Source: Terriglobia bacterium | GTDB taxonomy: Bacteria > Acidobacteriota > Polarisedimenticolia > Polarisedimenticolales > JAIQFR01 | Length of the DNA: 64,000 bases | Reading direction: 5' to 3' | NCBI GenBank assembly: GCA_020073205.1 | Contig: JAIQFR010000006.1 | Span: forward strand, 21,122 to 85,121 | In this document: in pieces, positions 43,301 to 50,189 of the stretch | Numbering within the stretch: the stretch's first letter is position 1 | How the letters are laid out: each line of letters opens with the position of its first letter | Position numbers and translations under genes: made by a program | The notes under the pieces: model-generated | Told to the model about the DNA's origin: nothing | The model's database searches: none | Seen by the model: the letters and a program-made list of their open reading frames with translations, nothing else

Positions 43301-43669
43301 CGCGATTACGACGGGAACGGTTACGCGCAGAGCGACATGGGAGCGTTCGAGGAGGAGAACACGAGCCTGGTCGCCGGGGACGTGCCGAATTTGCAGTGGA
43401 CCTCGAGGACGACGTTCAGCTGGGACGTCGCGAGCGGCGCGGCGTCGTACCACGTCTACCGCAACCTGCTGACGAGCCTCTCGTACGCGGCCTTCGGCGT
43501 ATGCCACGACGAGCTGCTGGCGGGGGCTCAAGACGGAGCGGACGGCGCCGCGCCGGCCGTGGGGACGGGCTGGTTCTACGTGGTGTCGGCGGAAAGCGCG
43601 ACCGGGGACGAAGGGACGCTCGGATTCGCCACGGGCGCGGAGAGGAGCAACTACAACCCCTGCCCGTAA
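34313..43669 (+). CDS. Giant secreted beta-helix / RHS-YD repeat / thrombospondin-3 protein
   Basis: A 3118-residue exported protein; signal peptide ~1-28 (VKILGVCLAVTCGLAMAATA). Order of parts: four repeated right-handed beta-helix modules (~35-1120), an IPT/TIG-like domain (~1147-1225), a DUF6531-type RHS opening (~1447-1520: DLAIGAPGLPIVFERTYPTA), many YD repeats (~1570-2180; YQYDSAGRLVRED), and the RHS core end (DVMGARSYDPAIGRFISEDP, then NLYAYVRNNATGRTDPSGLRD shortened to DPSGL at ~2257). After it come a Cys-rich segment, a DPNEKIGVTGYG-type domain (~2384), a thrombospondin type 3 calcium-binding run (~2662-2705: DRDGDGICDAEDNCPD), a second beta-helix and a C-terminal beta domain. ATG 34313 follows GGGGGG by 9 nt. 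Probably a surface or released adhesin/toxin-like protein. A stable hairpin terminator follows. Confidence 0.92.
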   Translation: MHSNHVKILGVCLAVTCGLAMAATARASTAVPGGVISTDTTWTLAGSPYIVTGAVQVKGTDGSDGVTTLTIEPGVEVRFNLDCYLLFGSGAPGALLADGDAAGGPATIVFTANTGSPTRGFWRGLRFADSAQSSTIRHATVAYGGRVPSNGDYPGSIWSRLSVGVLTLDNVTIRESDQAGLWMEVGTVQVSSSTITSGNQEAVRGWGGTLTISGGTVSSNAGDGIYLNRSMAATISGVTFSGNGGYDIHPTSYITGSVTNCPRIESVWFEIAAPPLNPLTWTGNTFENWGQKVSQVHPDVAARLTLDNVVHKIAGARYGITNGTQSRDGAWAVAAGDPVVLGNLDVKGTDGADGVTTLTVEPGIVVRVNQDLQIQFGYDSPGALIADGNASGGPATIRFTANTATPSRGYWRGLRFANRAGDSVIRNAVVEYAGRSLWTGSPGLIEFETSGAGLTLDSITVRESATYGLSLYGSGTCTVSHSTITSTSQRGIVVGAQARLILSDSTVAGNDGEGIHGASSVTVARTTFQGNGSYDIWFDGAVYNGSVTDCQRIESIRDETSLVSWTGNTFENWGARTSRVNANTAARLTFDNVVHKVAGAAYEVNGAYGGGYQTRSGVWSRAAGDTVTVLGGIVVQGTDGPDGVTTLTIDPGVRVQFSGTQAGISVAYNVPGRLVADGDAAGGPATIVFTTSSATPARGQWGGIAFQRGTPTGSLIRNAVVEYAGGYRSSSYSGAIYVGGYGASVTSVILDDVIVRESASYGVALGDGSATISHSTIASNTLAGIYNDNAGGALGRLTLTDSFVTSNSAEGILGASSLTVTRTTFEGNGSYDISVGKGDSGSVTDCPRIESIRDDCTFVTWSGNTFENWGSRTSRVGANTAARLTLDNVVHKVAGATYEIHGFVQYVPDSPWQTLDGVWARAAGDPTILATLHTQGTDGPDGVTTLTIESGVTARFASGASLIIGGTSGAPGNLIVSPGSPGVVMTSSTSPSPGSWTGLLVERTGSADLTDLQISGASSALQVRGALQTAMRLTFDHSTTGLFFDGATTSGLSRFLTCSAVGTCIQSSLSQPLIRDSDLIGSQWGVNNTTSTWVVDATSNWWGHASGPSGQGPGSGSAVTTGVLFQPYRASSSGSGNGDLIVTPDQGGNAGSVRVEIYGTDLDPLATILLRSAGKPDITGTGVSGVPSRTKLTAAFNLAGAAIGLRDVVVRNPNGLEQTKSGGFTVQTATPLGLQVRFFPKCELTCSAAEPGAVRCSVCESHYVRPWRDYETSILYENKGNVDLVPSLLIATSTQGVPFRVSSRGPYSDGPIQVLTLGPDGSIDRIPPGQTYTVPIYFQSPNLGAHATFELDVSELPADSAPIDWAGMEQALRPDDVPDDAWTAIWTNVKAQIGATRQQYRDALLADAVYLASHGRKTYAVRDLFNLELQRAKGRLLPKEKLETAADLAIGAPGLPIVFERTYPTAIDERFKIGPLGRGWSHNYQVTLAGPTSGVIEIRGPGELRRSFTQGRAGWYAENGDPASLTQRADSGWLLREKDGRTTAFGPDGTMQYIEDSNGNRLTLTHDSGLLTSIAHSNGYHIDFAYSSDGRITGLTDQAGRQVQYLYDGSDDHLLSVTLYGARETDYEYNPPTGFPSDHALTTITYPDGTGRSFSYDDLGRLTEESSSGGSNALRYAYVEPGGCTVTTAAGSSYAMNFGLDGEILSFTDALGATTQFAYGPDTGVASVVAPGEAATAYWYDSKMNVNQVQDALGHSVQYGWTADLSRLDWLKDERGNLTDYTTDSHGNTTSIQYPDPTLLPRAATYDGHGNIVSATNRRNQTMGFAYDSEGRGVQKTYPTGRTTNYAYDDHNNLISATDTESGTISMQYDDRDFLTRIDYPGGRWFAFSYDASGKRTQRTGHDGVTLNYQYDAVGRLSGLKDGSDASIVTYQYDSAGRLVREDKGNGTYTTYAYDLDSQILSIVHYGPGGVIQGRFDYLYDSSGRRTSMTTLDGTTYYAYDAKGQLTEVNYPGGRHTLYHYDPAGNRTSVEDYGVETQYATNVMNQYLQVGAVIYQYDADGNLQSKTDATGTTTFEWDAESRLAGVVTPTNGVFSYSYDALGNRVTATHDGEVTTFVHDPEALVDVASEYASDGSLVNRYIHGLGLVDGEDTSGTRHYFDGDALGSTSLVTSSTGDSADRYTYDPFGTVLTSSQSIPNRYRFVGQQGVQADETGLDVMGARSYDPAIGRFISEDPIGIAGGTNLYAYVRNNATGRTDPSGLRDIWAEEGYGRCSKPCVSCDSPKKRCERAMFLSCTAVHVIELLVEELFAIPEVLTTEIVCKGIEAGRCGELSDEEECTPETCYYPCDDHKKKEDDQCHLGHAPTGADCSPKDHDIFENILPNDPNEKIGVTGYGSQGYTNTVGAMPYTIFFENRPDASAPAQVVVITDDLDPDIDYSTLQLGEIAFGSQLVADLVGQTSGTATVPLVNSSYLVEITVTNTGSTLEWRLKTIDPKTGNVPADPLAGLLPPDDPTTGSGEGHVTFMISPRTGLATGTQITNSATITFDTNAPINTNTWLNTIDSGAPGSSVNSIVQSPGGPSNRRLVSWYGTDDAGGSGIKDYTIYVSDNAGPFLPVVTNTTATQAVFTVACGHTYRFYSTARDNVGNVEGSPDAPDQTLTTEGDRDGDGICDAEDNCPDIPNPAQDDEDHDGVGDACDTNPVYRVSTDPADFSDFTSIQEAVYNATQSGTIIEISPGTGPYNESVFVDRGMVFYFVGKPSGGKDVIVNGGSGPAFEIASSQGTTPITLSNLVLRGAGGIRTWAPLTLSDLGFESITGTALELDGGQTTATRIAVGGNVSAGAQVYYGATLSLSQGRLTGITGTAVRNSGTTSFTGVLMAQNGAGAINDSGSLGFNYATVASNTVLGIQALGGTVTVANSIVYGNGGGDLSGVACSSVSYSDTGTPCCVGQNGNICSLPLFSADFHLSSTSPCLDKGPSPSSYAGQPRTDLDGDLRLRDYDGNGYAQSDMGAFEEENTSLVAGDVPNLQWTSRTTFSWDVASGAASYHVYRNLLTSLSYAAFGVCHDELLAGAQDGADGAAPAVGTGWFYVVSAESATGDEGTLGFATGAERSNYNPCP
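34430..37640 (+). repeat. Four in-gene tandem units encoding beta-helix modules
   Basis: Within the giant gene, four units of about 865-900 bp repeat. The DNA marker GGCGTGACGACGCTCAC recurs near 34505 and 35372, with variants near 36239 and 37136. A second marker for GTGCACAAGGTGGC-type sequence recurs near 36090 and 36978. Each unit encodes WxRAAGDP, GTDGPDGVTTLTIEPGV, then a coil of short beta strands and TGNTFENWG-type turns. Divergence between units indicates old duplication rather than recent amplification. Confidence 0.75.
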
Positions 43670-43695
43670 CGCTGTTGTAGGGCCTGGACGCGGCG

Positions 43696-43740
43696 ACCCG
43701 CCCGTCGACCGGCAAGACGACCGGCCGGCGGGCGGGTTAT
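43696..43740 (+). terminator. Strong hairpin terminator after the giant gene
   Basis: A 17-bp stem (43696-43712 with 43721-43737), one A-C mismatch and one T-G wobble, closing an 8-nt loop CAAGACGA, followed by TTAT. It lies 27 bp after the giant gene's stop and 38 bp before pgi, so it isolates the two transcripts. The downstream T-run is short. Confidence 0.75.
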
Positions 43741-43777
43741 CCTGTTCACTCACCAAGGGTGGACAGGAGACGCCGCC

Positions 43778-45367
43778 ATGACCTCCAACGATCTCTGGGA
43801 CCGCTACCGGGCCTGGCTCTACGACGCCGCCGACCTCGGATTCCGGCTCGACGTGAGCCGGATGGACCTCCCGCCGGAGCACCTTAGGGTCATGGAGGCG
43901 CCGCTCCTCGGCGCCCTCGACGCGATGCGGGCCCTCGAAGGGGGCGCGATCGCGAATCCCGACGAGAAGAGGATGGTCGGGCACTACTGGCTCCGCGCGC
44001 CGGAGCTGGCGCCGTCGCCCGAGATCGCCGACGCGATTCGGCGCACGCTGGCGAAGGTCCTCCACTTCGCCTCGCGCGTCCACGACGGTCAGATCCGGCC
44101 GCAGCGCACGGAGAGGTTCCAGCAATTGCTCGTGATCGGGATCGGCGGCTCCGCTCTCGGGCCGGAGTTCGTCGCCGACGCGCTCGGCGCGCACGACGCG
44201 CCGATGACCCCGCACTTCCTCGACAACACCGATCCCGTCGGGATCGATCGCGTCCTGGCGGGGATCGGGAAGAGACTCGATAGCACCCTCACGGTCGTGA
44301 TCTCGAAGTCGGGCGGGACCCCCGAGACCCGGAACGGGATGCTCGAGGCCAAGGCGGCATACGCCGCGCGGGGGCTCGAGCTCGGCCGTCACGCCGTGGC
44401 GGTGACGGGGGAGGGGAGCGCGCTCGACCGCTACGCGACCGAGCACGGGTTCATCGATCGATTCCCGATGTGGGATTGGGTCGGCGGGAGGACCTCCGAG
44501 CTGTCGGCGGTCGGCCTCCTGCCTGCGGCGCTCCAGGGGATCGACGTCCGCGAGATGCTCAAAGGCGCGGCGGAGATGGACGGCCTCACGCGCTCCCGCC
44601 AGATCTCGAAGAACCCGGCCGCGCTCCTCGCGGCGGCGTGGCACCACGCCGGCGGCGGGAAGGGCGCGAAGGACATGGTGGTGCTGCCGTACAAGGACCG
44701 CCTCACGCTGTTCAGCCGCTACCTGCAGCAGCTCGTCATGGAGTCCCTCGGGAAGGAGAAGGACCTCGACGGCCGCACGGTCCACCAGGGGATCGCCGTC
44801 TACGGGAACAAGGGCTCGACCGACCAGCACGCGTACGTTCAGCAGCTCCGGGACGGCGTGCCGAACTTCTTCGTCACGTTCATCGAGGTGCTGAAGGACC
44901 GGGAGGGGAAGGGGCTCGAGGTCGAGCAGGGCGTCACGTCCGGCGACTACCTCGCCGGGTTCCTTCTGGGGACCCGTCGCGCCCTCCACGAGAGCGGCCG
45001 ACCGTCATTGACCATCACGCTGCCGGACGTAGGTCCCCGAAGCGTCGGCGCGCTCATCGCGCTGTTCGAGCGGGCGGTGGGGCTCTACGCGACCCTGGTG
45101 AACGTGAACGCCTACCACCAGCCGGGGGTCGAGGCGGGGAAGAAGGCTGCGGCCGCGGTGCTCGACCTCCAGCGGAAGCTCGTCGAGGCGCTCCGGAGCC
45201 GGCCCACCGGTGGCACCGCCGAGGAGCTGGCCGCGGCGGCCGGCGTCCCCGAGGAAGCGGAGACCGCCTTCCACGTGCTGGAGCGGCTCGCCGCGAACCC
45301 GGCGCGCGGGATCGAGCGCGTTCCGGGCGCCGCCCCGTTCGACGCGGTGTACCGCCTCAGGTCCTGA
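43778..45367 (+). CDS. pgi: Glucose-6-phosphate isomerase
   Basis: Cytoplasmic glycolytic enzyme interconverting glucose-6-phosphate and fructose-6-phosphate; 529 residues, within the family range. Recognisable blocks: [80 protein letters not shown] with [12 protein letters not shown], and [20 protein letters not shown] with [15 protein letters not shown] 43778 has AGGAG 9 nt upstream. The C-terminal ~65 residues ([20 protein letters not shown]) form an added winged-helix-like tail seen in some bacterial PGIs. Confidence 0.97.
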   Translation: MTSNDLWDRYRAWLYDAADLGFRLDVSRMDLPPEHLRVMEAPLLGALDAMRALEGGAIANPDEKRMVGHYWLRAPELAPSPEIADAIRRTLAKVLHFASRVHDGQIRPQRTERFQQLLVIGIGGSALGPEFVADALGAHDAPMTPHFLDNTDPVGIDRVLAGIGKRLDSTLTVVISKSGGTPETRNGMLEAKAAYAARGLELGRHAVAVTGEGSALDRYATEHGFIDRFPMWDWVGGRTSELSAVGLLPAALQGIDVREMLKGAAEMDGLTRSRQISKNPAALLAAAWHHAGGGKGAKDMVVLPYKDRLTLFSRYLQQLVMESLGKEKDLDGRTVHQGIAVYGNKGSTDQHAYVQQLRDGVPNFFVTFIEVLKDREGKGLEVEQGVTSGDYLAGFLLGTRRALHESGRPSLTITLPDVGPRSVGALIALFERAVGLYATLVNVNAYHQPGVEAGKKAAAAVLDLQRKLVEALRSRPTGGTAEELAAAAGVPEEAETAFHVLERLAANPARGIERVPGAAPFDAVYRLRS

Positions 45368-45378
45368 GCGTCGCGCCG

Positions 45379-47103
45379 ATGCGACCCAGGCCGGCGAGTC
45401 GCGAGGCCAAGCCGTGGATGAGTCGCGGAATGGCGGGGATCGCCGCGGTGATCGTCCTCGCCACCCTGGCGGCCTACGTCCCCGCGATCCGGGGGGGATG
45501 GGTGTGGGACGACGACATCCACGTGACCCGGAATCGCAACCTCCAGGATCTCGCGGGTCTTACGCGGATCTGGCTCACGACCAGCGCGACCCCGCAGTAC
45601 TACCCCCTGACCCACACGACGTTCTGGATCGAGCGCCATCTCTACGGCCTCGACCCGCTCGGGTACCACCTCGACAACGTGCTGCTCCACGCCGCGTCGG
45701 CGATCCTGCTCGCGCTCGTGCTCGAGACCCTCGGCGTCCCGGGGGCCTGGCTGGCGGCGGCGGTGTTCGCCCTGCACCCGGTCCACGTGGAGTCCGTCGC
45801 CTGGATCACCGAGCGGAAGAACGCTCTCTCCGGGCTCCTCTACCTCGGGTCGGCGCTGGTCTTCCTCCGGCACTTCGCCGGGGGCGGGGACCGCGATCGG
45901 ACGCGGTACGGGCCCCCCGCGGCCGCGGTGGCACTCTTCGTCGCCGGGCTGCTGGCGAAGACGGTGATCGCGACGCTCCCGGTCGCGCTCGCCATCGTGC
46001 TCCTGTGGAAGCGCGGGAGGATCGAGCGCCGCGCGGTCCCCTGGCTCGCGGCCATGATCGCGGTGGGAGCGACGCTCGGCCTTCTCACCGCCTGGCTCGA
46101 GGCGACGCAGGTCGGCGCGGAGGGGAGGGAGTTTTCGCTGACCTTCGCGGAGCGGCTCTTGCTGGCCGGCCGTGCCGTCCTGTTCTATCTCGGGAAGCTC
46201 TCGTTCCCGCACCCCCTGGCCTTCCTGTATCCCAGGTGGACCCTCGATGCCCGGTCGGCCGCGCAGTGGCTCTTTCCCGTTGCGGCGGCGGGTGCGGCCG
46301 CCGCTCTCTGGTTCGCGCGGAAGAGGATCGGCACCGCTCCGCTGGCCGCGTACGCGTTCTACGTGGTGACCCTCGGCCCCGCCCTCGGCTTCCTCAACGT
46401 CTACCCGATGAGGTTCTCGTTCACGGCCGACCACTTCCAGTATCTCGCGAGCATCGGTCCGATCGCGCTCGTCTCGGCCGGGGCGGCCCGGCTCGCGGAG
46501 CGACTTCCTCGGGTGGTTCCTCGCTGGGCATGGGCGGCGCCGCCGCTCCTTGCCCTCGCGCTCCTGACCTGGCGGCAGGGGGGAGCCTACAGGGACCTCG
46601 ACACGCTCTGGACTCGAACCATCGAGGCGAGCCCCGATTCGTTCATGGCTCACTACAACCTCGGCAAGATGCTGGCCGAGAGGGGACGGACGGACGAGGC
46701 GTTCGCACACTACCAGGAGGCGCTGCGCGCCAACCCCGAGATGGCCGAGGCGATGATCAACCTCGCCAACCAGCTGGCTGATCGGGGGAAGCTCGAGGAG
46801 GCCGTGGACCTCTACGGCCGCGTGATCCGCCTCGATCCCGGAAGAGAGCGCGCCCACTACGATCTGGCGCTGGCGCTGGAGCAGCTCAAACGCCCGGGCG
46901 AGGCGGAGAAGGCGTACAGGGATGCGATCCGGGTCAAGCCCGGGATGATCGCCGCTCACAACAATCTGGCCGTCCTCCTGTTCCAGCAGGGGCGCTACGC
47001 CGAGGCGTGGGGCGAGGTGCACGCCTCGCTCCGCTCGGGGGGAAAGCCGCATCCCGAATTCCTGCGCGCGCTCACGGATCGAATGCCCGATCCAGGCCCC
47101 TAG
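45379..47103 (+). CDS. TMTC-like polytopic membrane protein with C-terminal TPRs
   Basis: A 574-residue inner-membrane protein of the GT-C/TMTC type: about 10-11 hydrophobic segments (~15-430) with the lumenal/periplasmic acidic loop GGWVWDDDIHVTRNRNLQDL after the first helix and the family blocks YYPLTHTTFWIERHLYG, HPVHVESVAWITERKNALSG and PMRFSFTADHFQYLASIGPI. Residues ~430-560 are three TPRs (MAHYNLGKMLAERGRTDEAF). By analogy it could transfer sugars from a lipid donor to proteins; the donor and acceptor are unknown. An ATG at 45418 is an alternative start. Its stop shares the palindrome CTAG (47100-47103) with the convergent modC stop. Confidence 0.85.
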   Translation: MRPRPASREAKPWMSRGMAGIAAVIVLATLAAYVPAIRGGWVWDDDIHVTRNRNLQDLAGLTRIWLTTSATPQYYPLTHTTFWIERHLYGLDPLGYHLDNVLLHAASAILLALVLETLGVPGAWLAAAVFALHPVHVESVAWITERKNALSGLLYLGSALVFLRHFAGGGDRDRTRYGPPAAAVALFVAGLLAKTVIATLPVALAIVLLWKRGRIERRAVPWLAAMIAVGATLGLLTAWLEATQVGAEGREFSLTFAERLLLAGRAVLFYLGKLSFPHPLAFLYPRWTLDARSAAQWLFPVAAAGAAAALWFARKRIGTAPLAAYAFYVVTLGPALGFLNVYPMRFSFTADHFQYLASIGPIALVSAGAARLAERLPRVVPRWAWAAPPLLALALLTWRQGGAYRDLDTLWTRTIEASPDSFMAHYNLGKMLAERGRTDEAFAHYQEALRANPEMAEAMINLANQLADRGKLEEAVDLYGRVIRLDPGRERAHYDLALALEQLKRPGEAEKAYRDAIRVKPGMIAAHNNLAVLLFQQGRYAEAWGEVHASLRSGGKPHPEFLRALTDRMPDPGP

Positions 47104-48182
47104 GCCAGCCGGTGGAACGCGAGCGCCTTCACGAGGAGCCATGCGCGGTGGCCGGGCGCGAGCGACAGCGCTCGAGCGGCGGCGGGGGTCACGATGGCCC
47201 GGAAGCGCACGGGCGTCGCGACGACGATCTCCACCACAGGCCCCCGGCGCTCCACCTCGACCACGGTTCCCTCCAAGACGTTCCGCGCGGAGGTCCCGGC
47301 GACGTTCCCGGCGGAGACCAGCACGTCGTCCGCGCGAAGGCTGAGCGCGACGCGGCTTCCGGGCGGCTCGGCAAGGAGCCCCGTCTCGACCCGCGTTCCG
47401 TCCAGGTCGACCTCGCTCCACCCCTCCTCGGGCTCGTGCCGCAGAACGGTTCCGGCGAACACGTTCTCGAACCCGGCCGCTCGCGCGACGGTCGTTCGCG
47501 CCGCCGCGGACAGGACCTCGAACGGCGGACCGACCTGCACGACCTTCCCGGCGTCGAGGACCACGAGGCTCGTCCCCAGCCTGAGCGCCTCGCCCAGATC
47601 ATGCGTCACGTGGAGGAACGGGAGACCGGTTTCGCGCTGAAGTCTCGACACCAGAGAGCCCAGGGCCTCTCGGGACGCCGCGTCGAGCGCCGAGAACGGC
47701 TCGTCCAAGAGAAGGCCTGCCGGCGCGGCCGCCAGCGCCCGGGCGAGGGCGACCCGCTGCCTCTCTCCCCCCGACATGTCCTCCGGATGACGGCGCGCGA
47801 GACCCGACGCTCCGACCCGCGCGAGGACCTCTTCCGCCCGAGGCCCGCCGTCCCTGCCACGGAGGCCGAACGCCGTGTTGTGCCGGGCGTCGAGGTGGGG
47901 GAACAGCAACGCGTCCTGGAACACGATTCCCAGGCGCCGCTCCCGGGTCGGAAGATCGATCCGGCGGGCGGAATCGAACAGCACCCGTCCACCCACCACG
48001 ATCGCTCCCCGCGCGGGCCGGATCGCCCCGAGGATCGACAGGAGGAGCGTGCTCTTGCCGGCGCCGCTCGGGCCGAACACCACCGTGAATCCGCCCTCGG
48101 TTTCGAACGCGGCCACGAGCCGGAACGGGCGGCCCGTGCGTGAGGGCAGCTCGACCTCGACGTCCACCGAGAATCCCGTCAC
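47100..48182 (-). CDS. modC: Molybdate ABC transporter ATP-binding protein
   Basis: ATPase of the molybdate (or tungstate) importer, 360 residues. Walker A GPSGAGKST, Q-loop region FQDALLFPHLD, signature MSGGERQRVALARAL, Walker B GLLLDEPFSALD and the switch His in HVTHDLGEAL; the C-terminus holds a TOBE/Mop-like oxyanion-binding domain (NVLEGTVVEVERRGPVVEIV). GTG 48182 overlaps the modB stop (GTGA) but GGAG directly touches it, so GTG 48167 is an alternative start. Third gene of modA-modB-modC. Confidence 0.94.
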   Translation of the reverse strand: MTGFSVDVEVELPSRTGRPFRLVAAFETEGGFTVVFGPSGAGKSTLLLSILGAIRPARGAIVVGGRVLFDSARRIDLPTRERRLGIVFQDALLFPHLDARHNTAFGLRGRDGGPRAEEVLARVGASGLARRHPEDMSGGERQRVALARALAAAPAGLLLDEPFSALDAASREALGSLVSRLQRETGLPFLHVTHDLGEALRLGTSLVVLDAGKVVQVGPPFEVLSAAARTTVARAAGFENVFAGTVLRHEPEEGWSEVDLDGTRVETGLLAEPPGSRVALSLRADDVLVSAGNVAGTSARNVLEGTVVEVERRGPVVEIVVATPVRFRAIVTPAAARALSLAPGHRAWLLVKALAFHRLA

Positions 48183-48835
48183 CTCCGCCTCCGCCCGAGG
48201 CGACCCGCCGCGAGCATCACCCCCACCGAGACCGCGGTGAGGAGCGCCGAGAGCCCGAGCGCCGTGCGGTCCTCGCCGGCGAGGACCGCGTCGTAGATCG
48301 CCAAGGGCAGCGTCTGCGTCCGCCCCGGGATGTTCCCCGCGATCATCAGGGTCGCGCCGAACTCTCCGATCGAGCGGGCGAACACGAGGACGACCCCCGA
48401 CGCCAGCCCGCGCCGCGCCACGGGGAGGGCGATACGGAGGAGGTACGACAGCCACCCGTGCCCGAGACTGGCCGACGCGATCTCGTGCCTCGGGTCGATC
48501 CCCTCGAAAGCAACCCGCGCGGACCGGACCATCAGCGGGAACGCCATCACCGCGGCGGCCGCGACGCACGCGGCCCAGGTGAACGGAATCGACCAGCCGG
48601 TGGCGCGAAAGAGGGGAGCGCCCAGCGGGCCTCGGCGGCCGAGCAGCGCGATCAGGTAGTAACCGGTCACGGTCGGGGGGAGGACCAGCGGGAGATTGAG
48701 CAGCGCGTCCAGGGTCTCCTTTCCCCGGAACCGCGATCGCGCGAGAACCCAGCCCGCGAGCGTCCCCGCCGAGGCGACGAGCGCGGTGGAAGCGAGCGCC
48801 ACCGTCAGTGAGAGCCGGAGCGCCGCGAAGATCAT
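48179..48835 (-). CDS. modB: Molybdate ABC transporter permease
   Basis: Inner-membrane permease, 218 residues and about five to six transmembrane helices, which forms the channel with ModC. Typical blocks are LLNLPLVLPPTVTGYYLIAL and the cytoplasmic EAA-like loop EIASASLGHGWLSYLLRIAL, followed by SIGEFGATLMIAGNIPGRTQ. Its ATG overlaps the modA stop (ATGA 48832-48835). Confidence 0.95.
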   Translation of the reverse strand: MIFAALRLSLTVALASTALVASAGTLAGWVLARSRFRGKETLDALLNLPLVLPPTVTGYYLIALLGRRGPLGAPLFRATGWSIPFTWAACVAAAAVMAFPLMVRSARVAFEGIDPRHEIASASLGHGWLSYLLRIALPVARRGLASGVVLVFARSIGEFGATLMIAGNIPGRTQTLPLAIYDAVLAGEDRTALGLSALLTAVSVGVMLAAGRLGRRRR

Positions 48836-49602
48836 CGGGGAGGAGGGGGGAGGAACCCGCGGCGAGCCAGGATGCTTCGTCCTTCCTCCGAAAGGAGAAA
48901 CGCCATCAGCGCGGCCGCATCCGTAGGGTGCGGCGCGTCGCGGAGTGGGGCTACCAGGTAGACGATCGGGTCATGGGATCCTCTGGGCGCCTCGGGACCC
49001 GTCACGACCCGTTCCCCCATCGCGCGGGGGTCGGTCGCGTACACGATCCCGGCGGCGACCTCTCCACGGGCGACGTATTCCAGGACCTGCCGAACGCTCT
49101 CGCCGGGGATGAGGCGGGTCGCGAGCGCGTTCAGCACCCCCACCCATCGGAGTGCCTGCTCCGCGTACCGTCCCGCGGGAACCGTCCGCGGGTTGCCGAT
49201 CGCGATCCGGTCGAACCGCGGCGCCGCCAGACCCGCGAGCGTCGCGGGAGGGCTGCTCCCCGCCGGCACCACGACGACCAGCCGGTTGGAAGCGACGGGG
49301 CGGGCCGCGCCCACATCGATCCGGCCGGCGCGCTCGAGGCGCTCGATCTCGTCGGGGGAGGCGCTGACGAAGAGGTCCACGGGGGCGTCCTCCTCGATCT
49401 GGCGCAGCAGGACACCGGAGGCGGCGGCATTGACCACGACCCCGGTTCCCGGATGCCGGACCTCGAACCGTTCGGCGGCTTCCTGGATCGCCTCCTTGAG
49501 ACTGCTCGCGGCGGACACGAGCACCGAACCGGCCGCGGCGGCGCCCGTCGCGGCGGCGGCGATCACGGCGGCCAGCAGCGCGGCGGCGGGTCTCCTGGGC
49601 AT
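48832..49602 (-). CDS. modA: Molybdate-binding periplasmic protein
   Basis: Solute-binding protein of the molybdate transporter, 256 residues with a signal peptide (AALLAAVIAAAATGAAAAGS). Oxyanion-binding features: VLVSAASSLKEAIQEAAERF, ASGVLLRQIEEDAPVDLFVS, and VEYVARGEVAAGIVYATDPR-like text near the C-terminal third. ATG 49602 follows GGGAGG closely. Start of the modABC operon; a -10-like TATACT lies about 50 nt upstream. Confidence 0.95.
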   Translation of the reverse strand: MPRRPAAALLAAVIAAAATGAAAAGSVLVSAASSLKEAIQEAAERFEVRHPGTGVVVNAAASGVLLRQIEEDAPVDLFVSASPDEIERLERAGRIDVGAARPVASNRLVVVVPAGSSPPATLAGLAAPRFDRIAIGNPRTVPAGRYAEQALRWVGVLNALATRLIPGESVRQVLEYVARGEVAAGIVYATDPRAMGERVVTGPEAPRGSHDPIVYLVAPLRDAPHPTDAAALMAFLLSEEGRSILARRGFLPPPPR

Positions 49603-49650
49603 CGTACCCTCCCGTGGTCGCGGCGAACCGTGTCGCGGGACCGGCACGCA

Positions 49651-49656
49651 AGTATA
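49651..49656 (-). promoter_or_regulatory. Candidate -10 box for modABC
   Basis: On the minus strand the hexamer reads TATACT (five of six consensus bases), 49 nt before the modA start in a 106-bp gap. No matching -35 hexamer at the right spacing and no ModE-like operator could be recognised. Confidence 0.25.
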
Positions 49657-49708
49657 CGGGGAGATCCTGGACGGAAGCGTCCTCGCCGATGCGACCCGCG
49701 CGGCGAGC

Positions 49709-50167
49709 TCAGGCGCCGCCCCGGGCCAGCACCCACTCCCAGACTTCGCCTTCCTCCGGGTCCAATACCGTGCCCTCGAGGGTGAATCCCAGCTTCTCGA
49801 GGATGCGGACCGACGCGTTCCGCTCACGGAGCGTCCGCGCGGTGACCGTGACTCCGGGATCGGCGGCGCGGGCGAGAGCCAGCAGCTCCCGGGCCATCGA
49901 GGTGGCGATGCCGCGCCCCTCGGACCTCGGGAAGGCGTAGTACGCGATCTCGACCCGCCCCGCGGACGGCGGCGCCGTGAACCCGCAAGTCCCGGCGACC
50001 CCTTCGTCGAAGACGGCGAGATAGCACACCCACGGCGGGACGAACCCGACCCGGCGGTAGAGCCCCGCGGTGGACTCGCACACGTCCCGCGCCAGGTCGT
50101 CCAATTCGAGGCCGGCGTCGGCGGGCGCGCCGGAGGAGTCGATCGGCACGAGGCTCAGCACGGGCAT
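49709..50167 (-). CDS. GNAT-family N-acetyltransferase
   Basis: Acetyl-CoA-dependent transferase of 152 residues. GNAT fold elements: VEIAYYAFPRSEGRGIATSM (acetyl-CoA pyrophosphate-binding R/Q-x-x-G-x-G/A loop), VTVTARTLRERNASVRILEK and LGFTLEGTV, the standard end of RimJ-like members. The acceptor could be an amino acid, a protein N-terminus or a drug. It lies upstream of modA and downstream of the DUF2059-like gene on the same strand. Confidence 0.9.
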   Translation of the reverse strand: MPVLSLVPIDSSGAPADAGLELDDLARDVCESTAGLYRRVGFVPPWVCYLAVFDEGVAGTCGFTAPPSAGRVEIAYYAFPRSEGRGIATSMARELLALARAADPGVTVTARTLRERNASVRILEKLGFTLEGTVLDPEEGEVWEWVLARGGA

Positions 50168-50189
50168 CGGCGGCGGTCCGTCAATTCGC

